Assembly: GCA_017937405.1 (NCBI GenBank)
Contig: JAGBDS010000055.1
Span: 1 to 32,090 of the forward strand
Reading direction: 5' to 3'
From: Oscillibacter sp.
Lineage (GTDB): Bacteria > Bacillota > Clostridia > Oscillospirales > Oscillospiraceae
Length of the DNA stretch: 32,090 nt
Of this stretch, positions 16,322-24,714 are shown piece after piece. Every line of letters begins with the position of its first letter. Position 1 is the first letter of the stretch. Both the position numbers and the translations under genes were made by a program. The notes below the pieces were generated by a model. The model searched no databases, was not told where the DNA came from, and saw nothing but the letters and a program-made list of their open reading frames with translations.

Positions 16322-16783
16322 ATGAAAAAGATCACGGAACTCACCGCCGAGCTGGCGGCTCCCGCCATTGCGGAGCAGGGCTGCACCCTCTGGGACGTGG
16401 AGTACGTCAAGGAGGCGGGCACCTGGTATCTCCGTGTCCTGCTGGACAAGGAGGGCGGCGTGGACATTCTGGACTGCGAGGCCGTGTCCCGGAAGCTCTC
16501 GGACCTGCTGGACGAAGCGGACCCCATTGAGGGCAGCTATACCTTAGAGGTCGGCTCCGCCGGCGCCGAGCGGGCGCTGAAGCGTCCCTCTGATTTCCAG
16601 CGCTTCCTGAACAGCCCCGTCCTGGTGAAGCTGTACCGGAACCTGGACGGCCGCAAGGAGTTCGCCGGCACCCTCGCCGCTTATGACGAGGCCACCGGGG
16701 ACGTCACCGTCACCGTGGGCAAGCAGGACATGACCTTCGCCAAGAAGGACGTGGCCCTGGTCCGCCTCCGGGTGGAATTTTGA
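16322..16783 (+). CDS. rimP: Ribosome maturation factor RimP
   Basis: 153-residue protein, the normal length, needed for assembly of the 30S subunit. Recognisable parts are the start (KKITELTAELAAPAIAEQGCTLWDVEYVKEAGTWYLRVLLDK), the conserved DCEAVSR segment, the DPIEGSYTLEVGSAG motif (usual form DPI..xYxLEVSSPG) and the C-terminal SH3-like domain (FAGTLAAYDEATGDVTV). SAG replaces the common SPG. ATG at 16322 is preceded by GGAGG. It heads the rimP-nusA-rnpM-ylxQ-infB operon, the standard order in Bacillota. Confidence 0.96.
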   Translation: MKKITELTAELAAPAIAEQGCTLWDVEYVKEAGTWYLRVLLDKEGGVDILDCEAVSRKLSDLLDEADPIEGSYTLEVGSAGAERALKRPSDFQRFLNSPVLVKLYRNLDGRKEFAGTLAAYDEATGDVTVTVGKQDMTFAKKDVALVRLRVEF

Positions 16784-16839
16784 TCAACCAACCCCCGTCA
16801 GAAAAAGACGTATCGAAAAAAAGAATAAGGAGAATCGAC

Positions 16840-17994
16840 ATGAGAGGCAAAAAGCAGAAGGAACCCGCTGGTATGAACCCGGCGGAAATCTTCGCGGCTC
16901 TGGCTCTGCTGGAGAAAGAGCGCAACATCCCCCAGTCCTTTATGATGGATAAGATCATCCAGGCCATCACCACCGCCTACAAGCGGGACCACGACGGCGT
17001 GGAGAACGTCATCGTGGACGTGGACGAGGAGCACCAGACCCTGAAGATGTACGTCCAGAAGAACGTGGTGGACGAGGAGGACTATGTGGACCCCGCCAAC
17101 GAGATGACCCTGGCCGAGGCCAAGGCCCTCTCCGCCAAGTATGAGATCGGCGACATCGTGAACATCCCCGTGGACAATACGGAGTTCGGCCGCATCGCCG
17201 CCGGCAACGGCAAGCAGGTCATCATCCAGGGCCTGCGGGAAGCCGAGCGGGGCCAGGTGTACGACGAGTTCAACTCCAAGCAGCACGAAATTCTGACCGG
17301 CGTGGTCACCCGCATTGACCCCCGCAACGGCAACGTGTCCCTGCGCATCGGCACCGGCACCGAGTCCACCGAGGCGCTGCTGATGGCGGGCGAGCAGGTC
17401 CCCGGCGAGGTTTTGACCGAAGGGATGCACGTCAAGGTGTATGTGGTGGATGTCCGCCGCTCCACCCGTGGTCCCCAGATTTTGATCTCCCGGACCCATC
17501 CGGGCCTGGTGAAGCGCCTGTTCGAGCTGGAAGTCCCCGAAATTTACGACGGCACCGTGGAAGTCAAGTCCATCGCCCGGGAGGCCGGCAGCCGCACCAA
17601 GATGGCCGTCTGGAGCAACGATGAGAACGTGGACCCCATCGGCGCCTGCGTGGGCCCCAAGGGCCAGCGTGTGGGCACCATCGTGGAGGAGCTGCGTGGT
17701 GAAAAGATTGACATCATCAAGTACAGTGAGGACGCTTCCGCCTTCATCGCCGCCGCCCTGGCCCCCGCCGACGTGGTGGACGTGTGGATGGCGGACGAGG
17801 GCAAGGCCTGCCGGGTCATCGTGCCCGACGACCAGCTGTCCCTGGCCATCGGCAAGGAGGGCCAGAACGCCCGCCTGGCCGCCCGTCTGACCGGCTACAA
17901 GATCGACATCAAGCCCCAGAGCTATAAGGACCCCGAGGACGGCGTGGATGAGGACAACGTGGCTTTCCTGGATGAGGAAGCCGCCGAAGACTAA
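16840..17994 (+). CDS. nusA: Transcription termination/antitermination protein NusA
   Basis: 384-residue protein that binds RNA polymerase and nascent RNA and modulates pausing and termination. Order of domains: N-terminal polymerase-binding domain (about 1-125), S1 domain (about 135-200, around ILTGVVTRIDPRNGNVSL), then KH1 and KH2 with the GxxG loops GPKGQR and GKEGQN. It lacks the acidic repeats of the Escherichia protein, as is usual in Bacillota. ATG at 16840 follows AAGGAGAATCGAC; an open frame to 16780 has no ribosome site. Confidence 0.97.
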   Translation: MRGKKQKEPAGMNPAEIFAALALLEKERNIPQSFMMDKIIQAITTAYKRDHDGVENVIVDVDEEHQTLKMYVQKNVVDEEDYVDPANEMTLAEAKALSAKYEIGDIVNIPVDNTEFGRIAAGNGKQVIIQGLREAERGQVYDEFNSKQHEILTGVVTRIDPRNGNVSLRIGTGTESTEALLMAGEQVPGEVLTEGMHVKVYVVDVRRSTRGPQILISRTHPGLVKRLFELEVPEIYDGTVEVKSIAREAGSRTKMAVWSNDENVDPIGACVGPKGQRVGTIVEELRGEKIDIIKYSEDASAFIAAALAPADVVDVWMADEGKACRVIVPDDQLSLAIGKEGQNARLAARLTGYKIDIKPQSYKDPEDGVDEDNVAFLDEEAAED

Positions 17995-18015
17995 GTCAGA
18001 AAGGCGGTCCGACAG

Positions 18016-18294
18016 ATGCCGAAAGTGAAAAAGATACCCCAGCGGCAGTGTGTGGGCTGCCGTGAAATGAAGGATAAAAAGGCCCTGCTCCGGGTGGTAC
18101 GCTCCCCGGAAGGGGCCGTCAGTCTGGACTTTGGCGGGAAGAAGCCCGGCCGGGGCGCCTATGTGTGCCACAATGTGGAGTGCCTGAAAAAGGCCCGGAA
18201 ATCCCGGGCGCTGGAACGGGCCTTCGAGACGGCCATCCCCCCCGAGGTCTACGACGCCATGGAGGCGGAGCTGGGAGGCGCGGATGGACAGTAA
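18016..18294 (+). CDS. rnpM: RNase P modulator RnpM (YlxR family)
   Basis: 92-residue YlxR-family protein with the signature QCVGCREMKDKKALLRVVR, a GRGAYVCHNVECLKKA segment and the KSRALERAF end. In Bacillus the homologue binds RNase P RNA and tempers its activity. Placement between nusA and ylxQ is the standard one. It overlaps the ylxQ start by 11 bp, which implies coupled translation. The ribosome site AGAAAGGCGG before ATG is adequate. Confidence 0.93.
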   Translation: MPKVKKIPQRQCVGCREMKDKKALLRVVRSPEGAVSLDFGGKKPGRGAYVCHNVECLKKARKSRALERAFETAIPPEVYDAMEAELGGADGQ

Positions 18295-18925
18295 CAACAT
18301 CCTATCCCTTTTGGGCCTTGCCCTCCGGGGCGGGCGGCTGGTCATGGGCGAGGAGCCTGTGGAAGCCGTGGCCCGTGCCCGGGACGCCCGGGTGCTGCTC
18401 CTGGCCTCCGACGCGGCGGATAATACCCGCCGCCGGGTGGAGCATTTTGCCGACGCGGGCCAGTGCCTGTGGCTCCGGGTCCCCTTTACGAAGGCGGAGC
18501 TGGGCCGTCAGCTTGGCCGCACCTCCGTGGCCGTGGCCGCCGTCACCGACGTGGGCCTTGCCTCGGCGGTGGTGAACAAGCTGGCCCAGCTGGACCCGCA
18601 GACCTACGGCGACGCGGCGGAGCGTCTGGAGCTGAAAGCCAAGCGCGCGGCGGAGCGCCGCGCCGAGCAGCAGGCCCATGAGAGGAACCTCCGCACCGGC
18701 AAGCGCAAGGCGAAAAAGGCCGCCCCGCCGGAGGAGCCCGCCGCTGCGAAAGCTCCCTCCCGGAAGCCCCGGACACCCGTCCGGCCCGCCGGGGAGGACG
18801 CCCCCAAACGCCGCAAGTCCCGTCCCTCCAAGGAAAACCGCCCCAAGCCGCGGACTGATCCCTACGCTCACAGCCGCCCGGTGAAAAAGGGCAAGGGCTC
18901 CTTCCGCAAGAAAGAGCAGTCGTGA
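18284..18925 (+). CDS. ylxQ: L7Ae-family ribosome-associated protein YlxQ with long basic C-terminal extension
   Basis: 213 residues. The first 105 or so form the L7Ae/L30e RNA-binding domain: LSLLGLALRGGRLVMGEEPVEAV, then LLLASDAADNT and VPFTKAELGRQLGRTSVAVAAVTD. YlxQ is normally about 100 residues, so here the protein is doubled by a tail (about 118-213) made mostly of Lys, Arg, Pro and Ala, probably disordered and RNA-binding. The frame through the tail keeps the same GC-rich codon use and leads to a clean stop, so it looks genuine. GGAGG precedes the ATG within rnpM. The exact role of YlxQ is unknown; kink-turn RNA binding is the family property. Confidence 0.88.
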   Translation: MDSNNILSLLGLALRGGRLVMGEEPVEAVARARDARVLLLASDAADNTRRRVEHFADAGQCLWLRVPFTKAELGRQLGRTSVAVAAVTDVGLASAVVNKLAQLDPQTYGDAAERLELKAKRAAERRAEQQAHERNLRTGKRKAKKAAPPEEPAAAKAPSRKPRTPVRPAGEDAPKRRKSRPSKENRPKPRTDPYAHSRPVKKGKGSFRKKEQS

Positions 18926-18988
18926 GCGCATGACATAAAAATTCCCGGCACGGGCTCAACCCCCGCTGCCTTAACGAGGTGTATTTGA

Positions 18989-21358
18989 TTGGGTATGGAA
19001 AAATACAGAGTGCATGAGGTGGCCAAGGACTTCGGCCTTCCCACCAAGACCATTACCGAGATTTTGACAAAATATGTGGCCGCGCCCAAGAACCATATGC
19101 AGGTCCTGACTGACCATGAGCTGTCCGTGATCTTCGACTATCTGACCCAGCACAACCAGGTCTCCGGCATCCAGGCGATCTTCGCGGACACCTATCAGGC
19201 GCAGCCCAAGGCGGCCCCCAAGGCCGCTGAAAAGCCTGCCGAGCGCCCCGCCGAGAAGCCCGCCGCGCCCAAGCAGCAAGCGGAGTCTCCCCGGAAGGAC
19301 GCAGCTCCCCGGCAGCAGGAGCCTGCCAAGCAGCAGCCCGTCAAGCCCGTGGTGCCCCAGCCCACCACCCGCGTCCCCCAGAAGAAGATCGTGGACACCC
19401 GTAAGGGCGGCGACGTGAACCTGGCCAAGTACGACGAGCGCCTGGAGGACCTGGGCGGCGAGCGCGGCCAGCGGATGCAGCAGAAGGGCGGCAAGGAGAA
19501 ATTCCGCAACAATAACCAGCGCAAGGGCGGCATGACCTTCTCCAACAAGCGCAAGCAGGACGAGGCGGAGAAAATGCGCCGCCTCCAGCTGGAGATCGCC
19601 AAGAAGGCCCCCGTCAAGGTCCAGATCCCCGACGAGATCTCCGTGGGCGAGCTGGCCAGCCGCATGAAGAAGACCGGCGCCGAAGTGGTCAAGTGTCTGA
19701 TGAAGAACGGCGTCATGGCCTCTCTGAGCCAGATGATCGACTTCGACACCGCGGCCATCATCGCCGAGGAAATGGGTTGCAAGGTGGAGAAGGAAGTCGT
19801 CGTCACCATCGAGGAGAAGCTCATCGACGTCTCCGAGGATAGGCCGGAGGACCTGGAGCCCCGGGCCCCCGTCGTGGTGGTCATGGGCCACGTCGACCAC
19901 GGCAAGACCTCCCTGCTGGACGCCGTGCGGAACACCAACGTGGCCGCGGGCGAGGCAGGCGGCATCACCCAGCACATCGGCGCCTACCAGGTGCAGATCA
20001 ATGGCAAGCCCATCACCTTCCTGGACACTCCGGGCCACGAGGCCTTCACCTCCATGCGTGCCCGCGGCGCCATGATCACCGACATCGCCATTCTGATGGT
20101 GGCGGCGGACGACGGCATCATGCCCCAGACCATCGAGTCCATCAACCACGCCAAGGCCGCAGGTATCCCCATCATCGTGGCCGTCAACAAGATTGATAAG
20201 GAAAACGCCAACCCCGACCGCGTCATGCAGCAGCTGACGGAGCACGGCCTGGTGCCCGAGGAGTGGGGCGGCGAGACCATCGTCTGCAAAATTTCCGCCA
20301 AGAAGAACATCGGTATCGACAACCTGCTGGAGAACCTGGTGCTGCTGGCCGAGATTCAGGAGCTGAAGGCCAACCCCAACCGTGCCGGCCAGGGCACCGT
20401 CATCGAGGCCCGTCTGGACAAGGGGCGGGGCCCCGTCGCCACGCTGCTGGTGCAGAACGGCACGTTGAAGCAGGGCGACATCATCATCGCCGGCACCGCC
20501 GTGGGCCGTGTCCGCACCATGCTGGACTACAAGGGCAACCGCCTCACCGAGGCCGGTCCCTCCGTCCCCGTGGAGATTGCGGGTCTCTCCGAGGCTCCCA
20601 CCGCCGGCAGTCCCTTCTTCGCCGTGGCTGACGAGCGCATGGCCCGTGAGCTGGTGGAGCAGCGCAAGGCCGAGGAGAAGCTCAAGGCCGCCGCTCCCGT
20701 GCAGAAGGTGTCTCTGGAGAACCTGTTCGACCAGATCCAGGCCGGTGAACGCAAGGAGCTGGCCCTGATCGTCAAGGCCGATGTCCAGGGCTCCGTGGAG
20801 GCAGTCAAGGCCTCTCTGGAGAAGCTCAGCAACGACGAGGTCAACGTCCGGGTCATCCACGGCGGCGTGGGCGCCATCAACGAGTCCGACGTCATGCTGG
20901 CCGCCTCCTCCAACGCCATCATCGTGGGCTTCAATGTCCGTCCCGACGCCGCCGCCCGTGACGGCGCGGCACGGCAGAACGTGGATATGCGGATGTACCG
21001 CGTCATCTACGACTGCATCGACGAGATCACCGCCGCCATGAAGGGTATGCTGGCTCCCAAGTACCGCGAGGTCGTTCTGGGCCACGCGGAGGTCCGCCAG
21101 ACCTACAAGGTCTCCGGCGTGGGCACCATCGCGGGCTGCTATGTCCAGGACGGCAAGATCGTCCGGGCCTGCTCCGTCCGGGTGGTCCGTGACGGCATCG
21201 TCATCCACGAGGGCAGCCTGGCCTCCCTGAAGCGCTTCAAGGACGACGCTAAGGAAGTCGCCCAGCGCTTCGAGTGCGGCCTGACCATTGAGAAGTTCAA
21301 CGATATCAAGGAAGGCGACATCATCGAAGGGTATACCATGGAGGAAATCCCCCAGTAA
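18989..21358 (+). CDS. infB: Translation initiation factor IF-2
   Basis: GTPase that brings initiator tRNA to the 30S subunit. About 789 residues. The start carries the IF2-N module ([21 protein letters not shown]). A Lys/Pro/Ala/Gln-rich linker follows (about 70-200) and then a second IF2-N module. GTPase motifs are GHVDHGKT (about residue 300), [18 protein letters not shown] and SAKK. Domains II-IV follow to the end. TTG at 18989 is eight bases after GAGGT and is the better-spaced start; ATG at 18995 is the alternative, two residues shorter. It is the last gene before a strong terminator. Confidence 0.96.
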   Translation: MGMEKYRVHEVAKDFGLPTKTITEILTKYVAAPKNHMQVLTDHELSVIFDYLTQHNQVSGIQAIFADTYQAQPKAAPKAAEKPAERPAEKPAAPKQQAESPRKDAAPRQQEPAKQQPVKPVVPQPTTRVPQKKIVDTRKGGDVNLAKYDERLEDLGGERGQRMQQKGGKEKFRNNNQRKGGMTFSNKRKQDEAEKMRRLQLEIAKKAPVKVQIPDEISVGELASRMKKTGAEVVKCLMKNGVMASLSQMIDFDTAAIIAEEMGCKVEKEVVVTIEEKLIDVSEDRPEDLEPRAPVVVVMGHVDHGKTSLLDAVRNTNVAAGEAGGITQHIGAYQVQINGKPITFLDTPGHEAFTSMRARGAMITDIAILMVAADDGIMPQTIESINHAKAAGIPIIVAVNKIDKENANPDRVMQQLTEHGLVPEEWGGETIVCKISAKKNIGIDNLLENLVLLAEIQELKANPNRAGQGTVIEARLDKGRGPVATLLVQNGTLKQGDIIIAGTAVGRVRTMLDYKGNRLTEAGPSVPVEIAGLSEAPTAGSPFFAVADERMARELVEQRKAEEKLKAAAPVQKVSLENLFDQIQAGERKELALIVKADVQGSVEAVKASLEKLSNDEVNVRVIHGGVGAINESDVMLAASSNAIIVGFNVRPDAAARDGAARQNVDMRMYRVIYDCIDEITAAMKGMLAPKYREVVLGHAEVRQTYKVSGVGTIAGCYVQDGKIVRACSVRVVRDGIVIHEGSLASLKRFKDDAKEVAQRFECGLTIEKFNDIKEGDIIEGYTMEEIPQ

Positions 21359-21368
21359 TGCACACAAT

Positions 21369-21403
21369 AGGGGCGGCGACCGCGTCGCCGCCCCTGGTTT
21401 TTT
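21369..21403 (+). terminator. Intrinsic terminator after infB
   Basis: A perfect 12-bp GC-rich stem (21369-21380 with 21384-21395, loop CGC) is followed by GGTTTTTT. It should end most rimP-infB transcripts, so rbfA-nrnA needs read-through or its own promoter; I see no clear promoter in the 190-bp gap. Confidence 0.9.
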
Positions 21404-21409
21404 AACGAG

Positions 21410-21580
21410 TGTTTCCCCCAGTCTGGGGGAGGCGGGGAAGCGCCCGTGGCGCTGAATCCCCATCCCACCCCGTGGGCGGACCCCCTTCCGCCCTTTCCAC
21501 AAGAGAAAGGGCCTCGTCCCCGCGCCGCGCAGCGGCGCACACCCCTCCCCGCCCCGCAGGGCGGAAATCCCTCATTCAAA
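21410..21580 (+). repeat. Hairpin-array repeat, copy B (between infB and rbfA)
   Basis: It starts with a hairpin (tccccca-gtc-tggggga), then continues with short GC hairpins such as gcgccgc-gca-gcggcgc and ccgccc-cgca-gggcgg. The core AGAGAAAGGGCCTCGTCC is at 21502-21519 and is identical to copy A over 18 bases. It has the same orientation as copies A and C. The rbfA frame happens to be open through this repeat, but the real start at 21593 has its own ribosome site. Confidence 0.75.
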
Positions 21581-21592
21581 GGAGGTATCCTC

Positions 21593-21985
21593 ATGCCCAG
21601 TAACCGAATCGGCCGCATCAACGAAGAGATCCAGCGGGAACTGTCCGACCAGTTCCGCCGCTTGAAAGACCCCCGTGTCTCCTCCGGCATGGTCTCCATC
21701 ACCCGGGTGGACACCACCGGCGACCTGCGCTACGCCCGGGTCTACGTCAGCGCCCTGGACAAGAGCCAGGAAAAGGAGATCCTAAAGGGCCTGAAGTCCG
21801 CCGCCGGCTTCCTCCGGCGGGAGCTTGGCCGCGCCCTCCAGCTCCGCTATACCCCGGAGCTGCAATTCATCCCCGACGACTCCATCCAGTACGGCGCCCA
21901 TATTCTGGAGGTCCTGCGGGACCCCAACCAGGTAAAGCCCGTGAATCCGGACAACGACGCCGTCCTGCCGGACGAGGAGGCGTGA
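21593..21985 (+). CDS. rbfA: 30S ribosome-binding factor RbfA
   Basis: 130-residue KH-like protein that acts late in maturation of 16S rRNA. Diagnostic parts are RIGRINEEIQRELSDQFRRLKDPRV at the start, ITRVDTTGDLRYARVYVS in the middle, and the C-terminal RYTPELQFIPDDSIQYGAHI. ATG at 21593 is preceded by AAAGGAGGTATCCTC, an excellent site; the open frame upstream to 21446 is the hairpin repeat and is not coding. nrnA starts three bases after its stop. Confidence 0.96.
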   Translation: MPSNRIGRINEEIQRELSDQFRRLKDPRVSSGMVSITRVDTTGDLRYARVYVSALDKSQEKEILKGLKSAAGFLRRELGRALQLRYTPELQFIPDDSIQYGAHILEVLRDPNQVKPVNPDNDAVLPDEEA

Positions 21986-21988
21986 GCC

Positions 21989-22945
21989 ATGCTGAGCGTC
22001 TCTGAGACCGCTGCCCTGCTGCGGACTTTTGACAACATTCTCATCCTCACCCACGTCCGTCCTGACGGTGACACTGTGGGCTGCGCCGCCGCGCTGTGCG
22101 CCGGATTGCGGGCGCTGGGCAAGACCGCGTATCTGCTGCCCAACCCGGAGCTGACGGACACCGTGGCCCCCTATGCCGCGCCCTACGCAGCCCCGGCGGG
22201 CTTTGTGCCGGACAAGGTGGTCTCCACGGACATCGCCACCACCGGATTGTTCCCAGAAAACGCCAAGCCCTACGCCGGGCGGGTGGACCTTGCCATCGAC
22301 CACCACCCCTCTTTCGAACACTTCGGCAAGGCCAATATCGTCCGCCCGGAGGCCGCCGCCTGCGCGGAGCTCATGTACGACATTCTCGCGGCTTTAGGCC
22401 CCATTACTCCTGAGATGGCTTTGCCGCTGTACGTGGGCGTCTCCACGGATACCGGCTGCTTTGCCTACGCCAACACCACCGCCGACACCCACGCCGTGGC
22501 GGCGGCGCTGCTGCGCACCGGCATCGACTATAAGACCGTCAACAAGGTGTTCTTCCGCACGAAGTCCCGGAAGCGGATGCAGTTGGAAAGCGCCATGATG
22601 AATACCTGCGAATTCTACGACCATAACCGGGTAGCCATTCTCTCTGTCCCCTGCTCCCTGATGGAGCGTTTCCAGGCCACAGAGACCGACGCGGAGGACC
22701 TCTCCGCCTTGGGCGCCCAGATTGAAGGCGTGGACTGCGCCGTGACCATGCGGGAGCTGCGGCCGGACGTGTGGAAGCTGTCTCTCCGCACCGGAGACCG
22801 GGTCAACGCCACGGTCGTCTGCCGAGTGCTGGGCGGCGGAGGTCACCGTGCCGCGGCGGGCGCCACCATTGAGGGCACCTGGGCCGACTGCAAGGAACGC
22901 ATCCTGAACGCCATTGCTCAAAACGTACCTGATTTTACGAGGTAA
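21989..22945 (+). CDS. nrnA: Bifunctional oligoribonuclease / 3',5'-bisphosphate phosphatase NrnA (DHH family)
   Basis: 318-residue DHH/DHHA1 phosphoesterase. It degrades very short RNAs and hydrolyses pAp to AMP with Mn2+. Metal ligands are visible in THVRPDGDTVG (Asp26, Asp28), STDIATTG, DHHPSF, and STDTGCF; the DHHA1 substrate-binding end has GGGGHRAAAG. Length and motif order match the family. The ribosome site GGAGG precedes ATG, within the end of rbfA. The rbfA-nrnA-truB-ribF order is typical of Bacillota, but a 902-bp noncoding stretch separates nrnA from truB here. Confidence 0.95.
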   Translation: MLSVSETAALLRTFDNILILTHVRPDGDTVGCAAALCAGLRALGKTAYLLPNPELTDTVAPYAAPYAAPAGFVPDKVVSTDIATTGLFPENAKPYAGRVDLAIDHHPSFEHFGKANIVRPEAAACAELMYDILAALGPITPEMALPLYVGVSTDTGCFAYANTTADTHAVAAALLRTGIDYKTVNKVFFRTKSRKRMQLESAMMNTCEFYDHNRVAILSVPCSLMERFQATETDAEDLSALGAQIEGVDCAVTMRELRPDVWKLSLRTGDRVNATVVCRVLGGGGHRAAAGATIEGTWADCKERILNAIAQNVPDFTR

Positions 22946-23620
22946 GTCCCCTGAACCAGGGGACGGAGATGCACCCCCATTCTTTTTCGTCTTGCCGAAA
23001 AAGAACCCTCCAGAGGGGCTTCTCTTGCCGCTACGCGGCAATTCACCTTCTGCGCCGTGCACGGTGGAAGAAAAAGGCGCTTGGGGCCTCAAGCTTGACC
23101 TATTTCAGGGTCAAGTTTGGGCCGAAACGTGGGGTCCCAACAAGAAACCTTGGCAGTTGAGGCAAGCGTCAGCGTTGGGTGTGGTCCTCGTCCTCGCAAT
23201 CTTCATATCCCTCGCTTCCGGCTTGCGCCGAAAGCTCACTCATTCCGATGCTCGTCCTCTCCCCAGGAAAACCGCTGCGCTGGGTTTTCGCAGGGACCCC
23301 TATTGGGCTGAAACTTTCAGGCGTGAAGCCCGCGACGCACTGCTTCCGTGCGTCGCGGGCTGCAAAACTGATTTGCCCTGCTCCTCTTTCCGCTGTCGCT
23401 CCCCCTACCTCCCGGGTAGCGCTAAGCGAAGCGAGGAGGGTGGAAAGAGGAACCGAGGCCATACGACAACCACCCCGAAAGCCGCACCCACGCCTCCAAA
23501 TGCGGGGAAGCACCCTCTCTGTTCCCCAAATCTCAAGCGCACCCGGTAGTAGACTTTCAGCTTACAGGGGCACCGTCTCGCACGACTCTTGTTCCTCTCT
23601 TTTGGACCGCCCAGCGGCCC
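22946..23620 (+). repeat. Noncoding stretch rich in inverted repeats (between nrnA and truB)
   Basis: This gap has no gene I can support. It holds many inverted repeats in a row: gtcccctg-aac-caggggac (22946-22964), a 10-bp arm pair (22981-22990 with 22997-23006), ttgccgc-tac-gcggcaa (23025-23041), cttgacc with ggtcaag (23094-23100 with 23109-23115), a perfect 14-bp pair (23327-23340 with 23348-23361), and a large fold closed by 9 bp (23383-23391 with 23442-23450). An open frame of 211 codons crosses it but lacks a ribosome site, has odd composition and overlaps nrnA. It may be a structured RNA, a decayed mobile element, or a long member of the same repeat family as copies A-C. Confidence 0.6.
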
Positions 23621-23835
23621 GTTTTCTCTTCTTCGCAAGAAGAGAAAATGGGGGGCTGGCCCCGCGGCGGAGCCGCACGCCCCCGCGCCGTCCGCAGACG
23701 GCGCATCCCCCGTTCCCGCCCGCAGGCGGACCACCTCCTCCCCTCTGAAAGAGAAGAACAGGCCTCGTCCTCGCGCCGCACAGCGGCCTATCGTCCCGTG
23801 CCTGACGGCACATCGCCCCCTCATCCCCCAACAAA
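23620..23835 (+). repeat. Hairpin-array repeat, copy C (just before truB)
   Basis: It opens with a 12-bp inverted repeat (23622-23633 with 23637-23648). Short hairpins follow: gcgccgtc-cgca-gacggcgc, ccgcc-cgca-ggcgg, ggccgctg-type arms and gtgcc-tga-cggcac. Linkers are ATCCCCCGTTCCC and ATCGTCCC, as in copy A. The core AGAGAAGAACAGGCCTCGTCC (23750 onward) differs from copies A and B by a small insertion. It ends just before the truB ribosome site. Confidence 0.78.
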
Positions 23836-23847
23836 GGAGAACCTCCC

Positions 23848-24714
23848 ATGCCCAACGGAATCCTTATCATCGACAAGCCCTCCGGCTGGACCAGCATGGA
23901 TGTCTGCGCCAAGCTCCGGGGCATCCTCCACGAAAAGCGGGTAGGCCACGGCGGTACCCTGGACCCTATGGCCACCGGCGTCCTGCCGGTCTTCGTGGGA
24001 CAGGCCACCCGCGCCGTGGAGTTCGCGGAAAACAGCCGTAAGGAATACGTGGCGGGCCTGCGCCTGGGCCAGGTCACAGACACCCAGGATGTCACCGGCG
24101 AAACGCTGGAGACCCGCCCCGTCACTGCCTCCCGCCCGGAGGTGGAAGCCGCCATGTCCCGATTTCTGGGAGACATCCAGCAGATACCCCCCATGTACTC
24201 TGCCATCAAAATCGGCGGCCAGAAGCTCTACGACCTGGCCCGGAAGGGGAAAGAGGTAGAGCGCAAGCCCCGCCCCATCACCATCTACGAGCTGGAGCTG
24301 CTGGAGCAGGTCAGCGAAACGGATTACACCTTCCGCTGCGTCTGTTCCAAGGGCACCTATATCCGCACCCTTTGCCACGACATCGGCCAGCTTCTCGGCT
24401 GCGGCGGCACGCTGTACAGCCTCCGCCGCACCATGGCGGCGGGCTACACCACCGCCCAGACCCACACCCTGGAGGAGGTACAGGAGCGCGGCGAAGCCCT
24501 TCTCCAGTCCGTCGACACCCTGTTTGCCCAATATCCCGCCTATACCGTCCCCTCCGCCGGAAAAGAAAACCGGGTCCGCAACGGCGGCGCCATCACGGAC
24601 GCTTCCCTGCCCGACGGCACCTACCGGGTCTACGGCAAAAACGGGGATTTCCTGTGCCTTTCCCGTGCCCAGCGCGGCACGCTGACATCCATCAAGAACT
24701 TCTTTGGAGCGTAA
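23848..24714 (+). CDS. truB: tRNA pseudouridine(55) synthase TruB
   Basis: 288-residue enzyme that makes pseudouridine 55 in the T-loop of tRNAs. The catalytic motif GHGGTLDPMATGVL places the nucleophile at Asp39. Other family parts are ILIIDKPSGWTSMDV at the start, IPPMYSAIKIGGQKLYDLAR, and the CSKGTYIRTLCHDIG motif; a short PUA-like end follows (NGGAITD ... LCLSRAQRGTL). ATG at 23848 follows AAAGGAGAACCTCCC. The stop shares one base with the ribF start. Confidence 0.96.
   Translation: MPNGILIIDKPSGWTSMDVCAKLRGILHEKRVGHGGTLDPMATGVLPVFVGQATRAVEFAENSRKEYVAGLRLGQVTDTQDVTGETLETRPVTASRPEVEAAMSRFLGDIQQIPPMYSAIKIGGQKLYDLARKGKEVERKPRPITIYELELLEQVSETDYTFRCVCSKGTYIRTLCHDIGQLLGCGGTLYSLRRTMAAGYTTAQTHTLEEVQERGEALLQSVDTLFAQYPAYTVPSAGKENRVRNGGAITDASLPDGTYRVYGKNGDFLCLSRAQRGTLTSIKNFFGA

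Noticed and set aside
18971..21502. 843-codon minus-strand frame opposite infB
   Set aside because: It is a shadow of infB caused by GC-rich third positions; the plus strand shows all IF-2 motifs. The same holds for the long frames opposite nusA (16798-18345) and the ABC genes (4140-6116).
21446..21592. In-frame 49-residue N-terminal extension of RbfA
   Set aside because: The extension translates hairpin array B, while the ATG at 21593 has an excellent ribosome site and matches the normal RbfA start. Similar peptides (GPRPRAAQR) appear when copies A and C are translated, as expected for a DNA repeat.
22914..23549. Open frame of 211 codons across the nrnA-truB gap
   Set aside because: It begins inside nrnA, has no ribosome site, low-complexity composition and runs through several inverted repeats; it is better explained as chance openness of GC-rich repeats.
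15926..23835. Hairpin arrays as a CRISPR array
   Set aside because: The repeats are not of constant length, spacers are not unique sequences of uniform size, and no cas genes are present.
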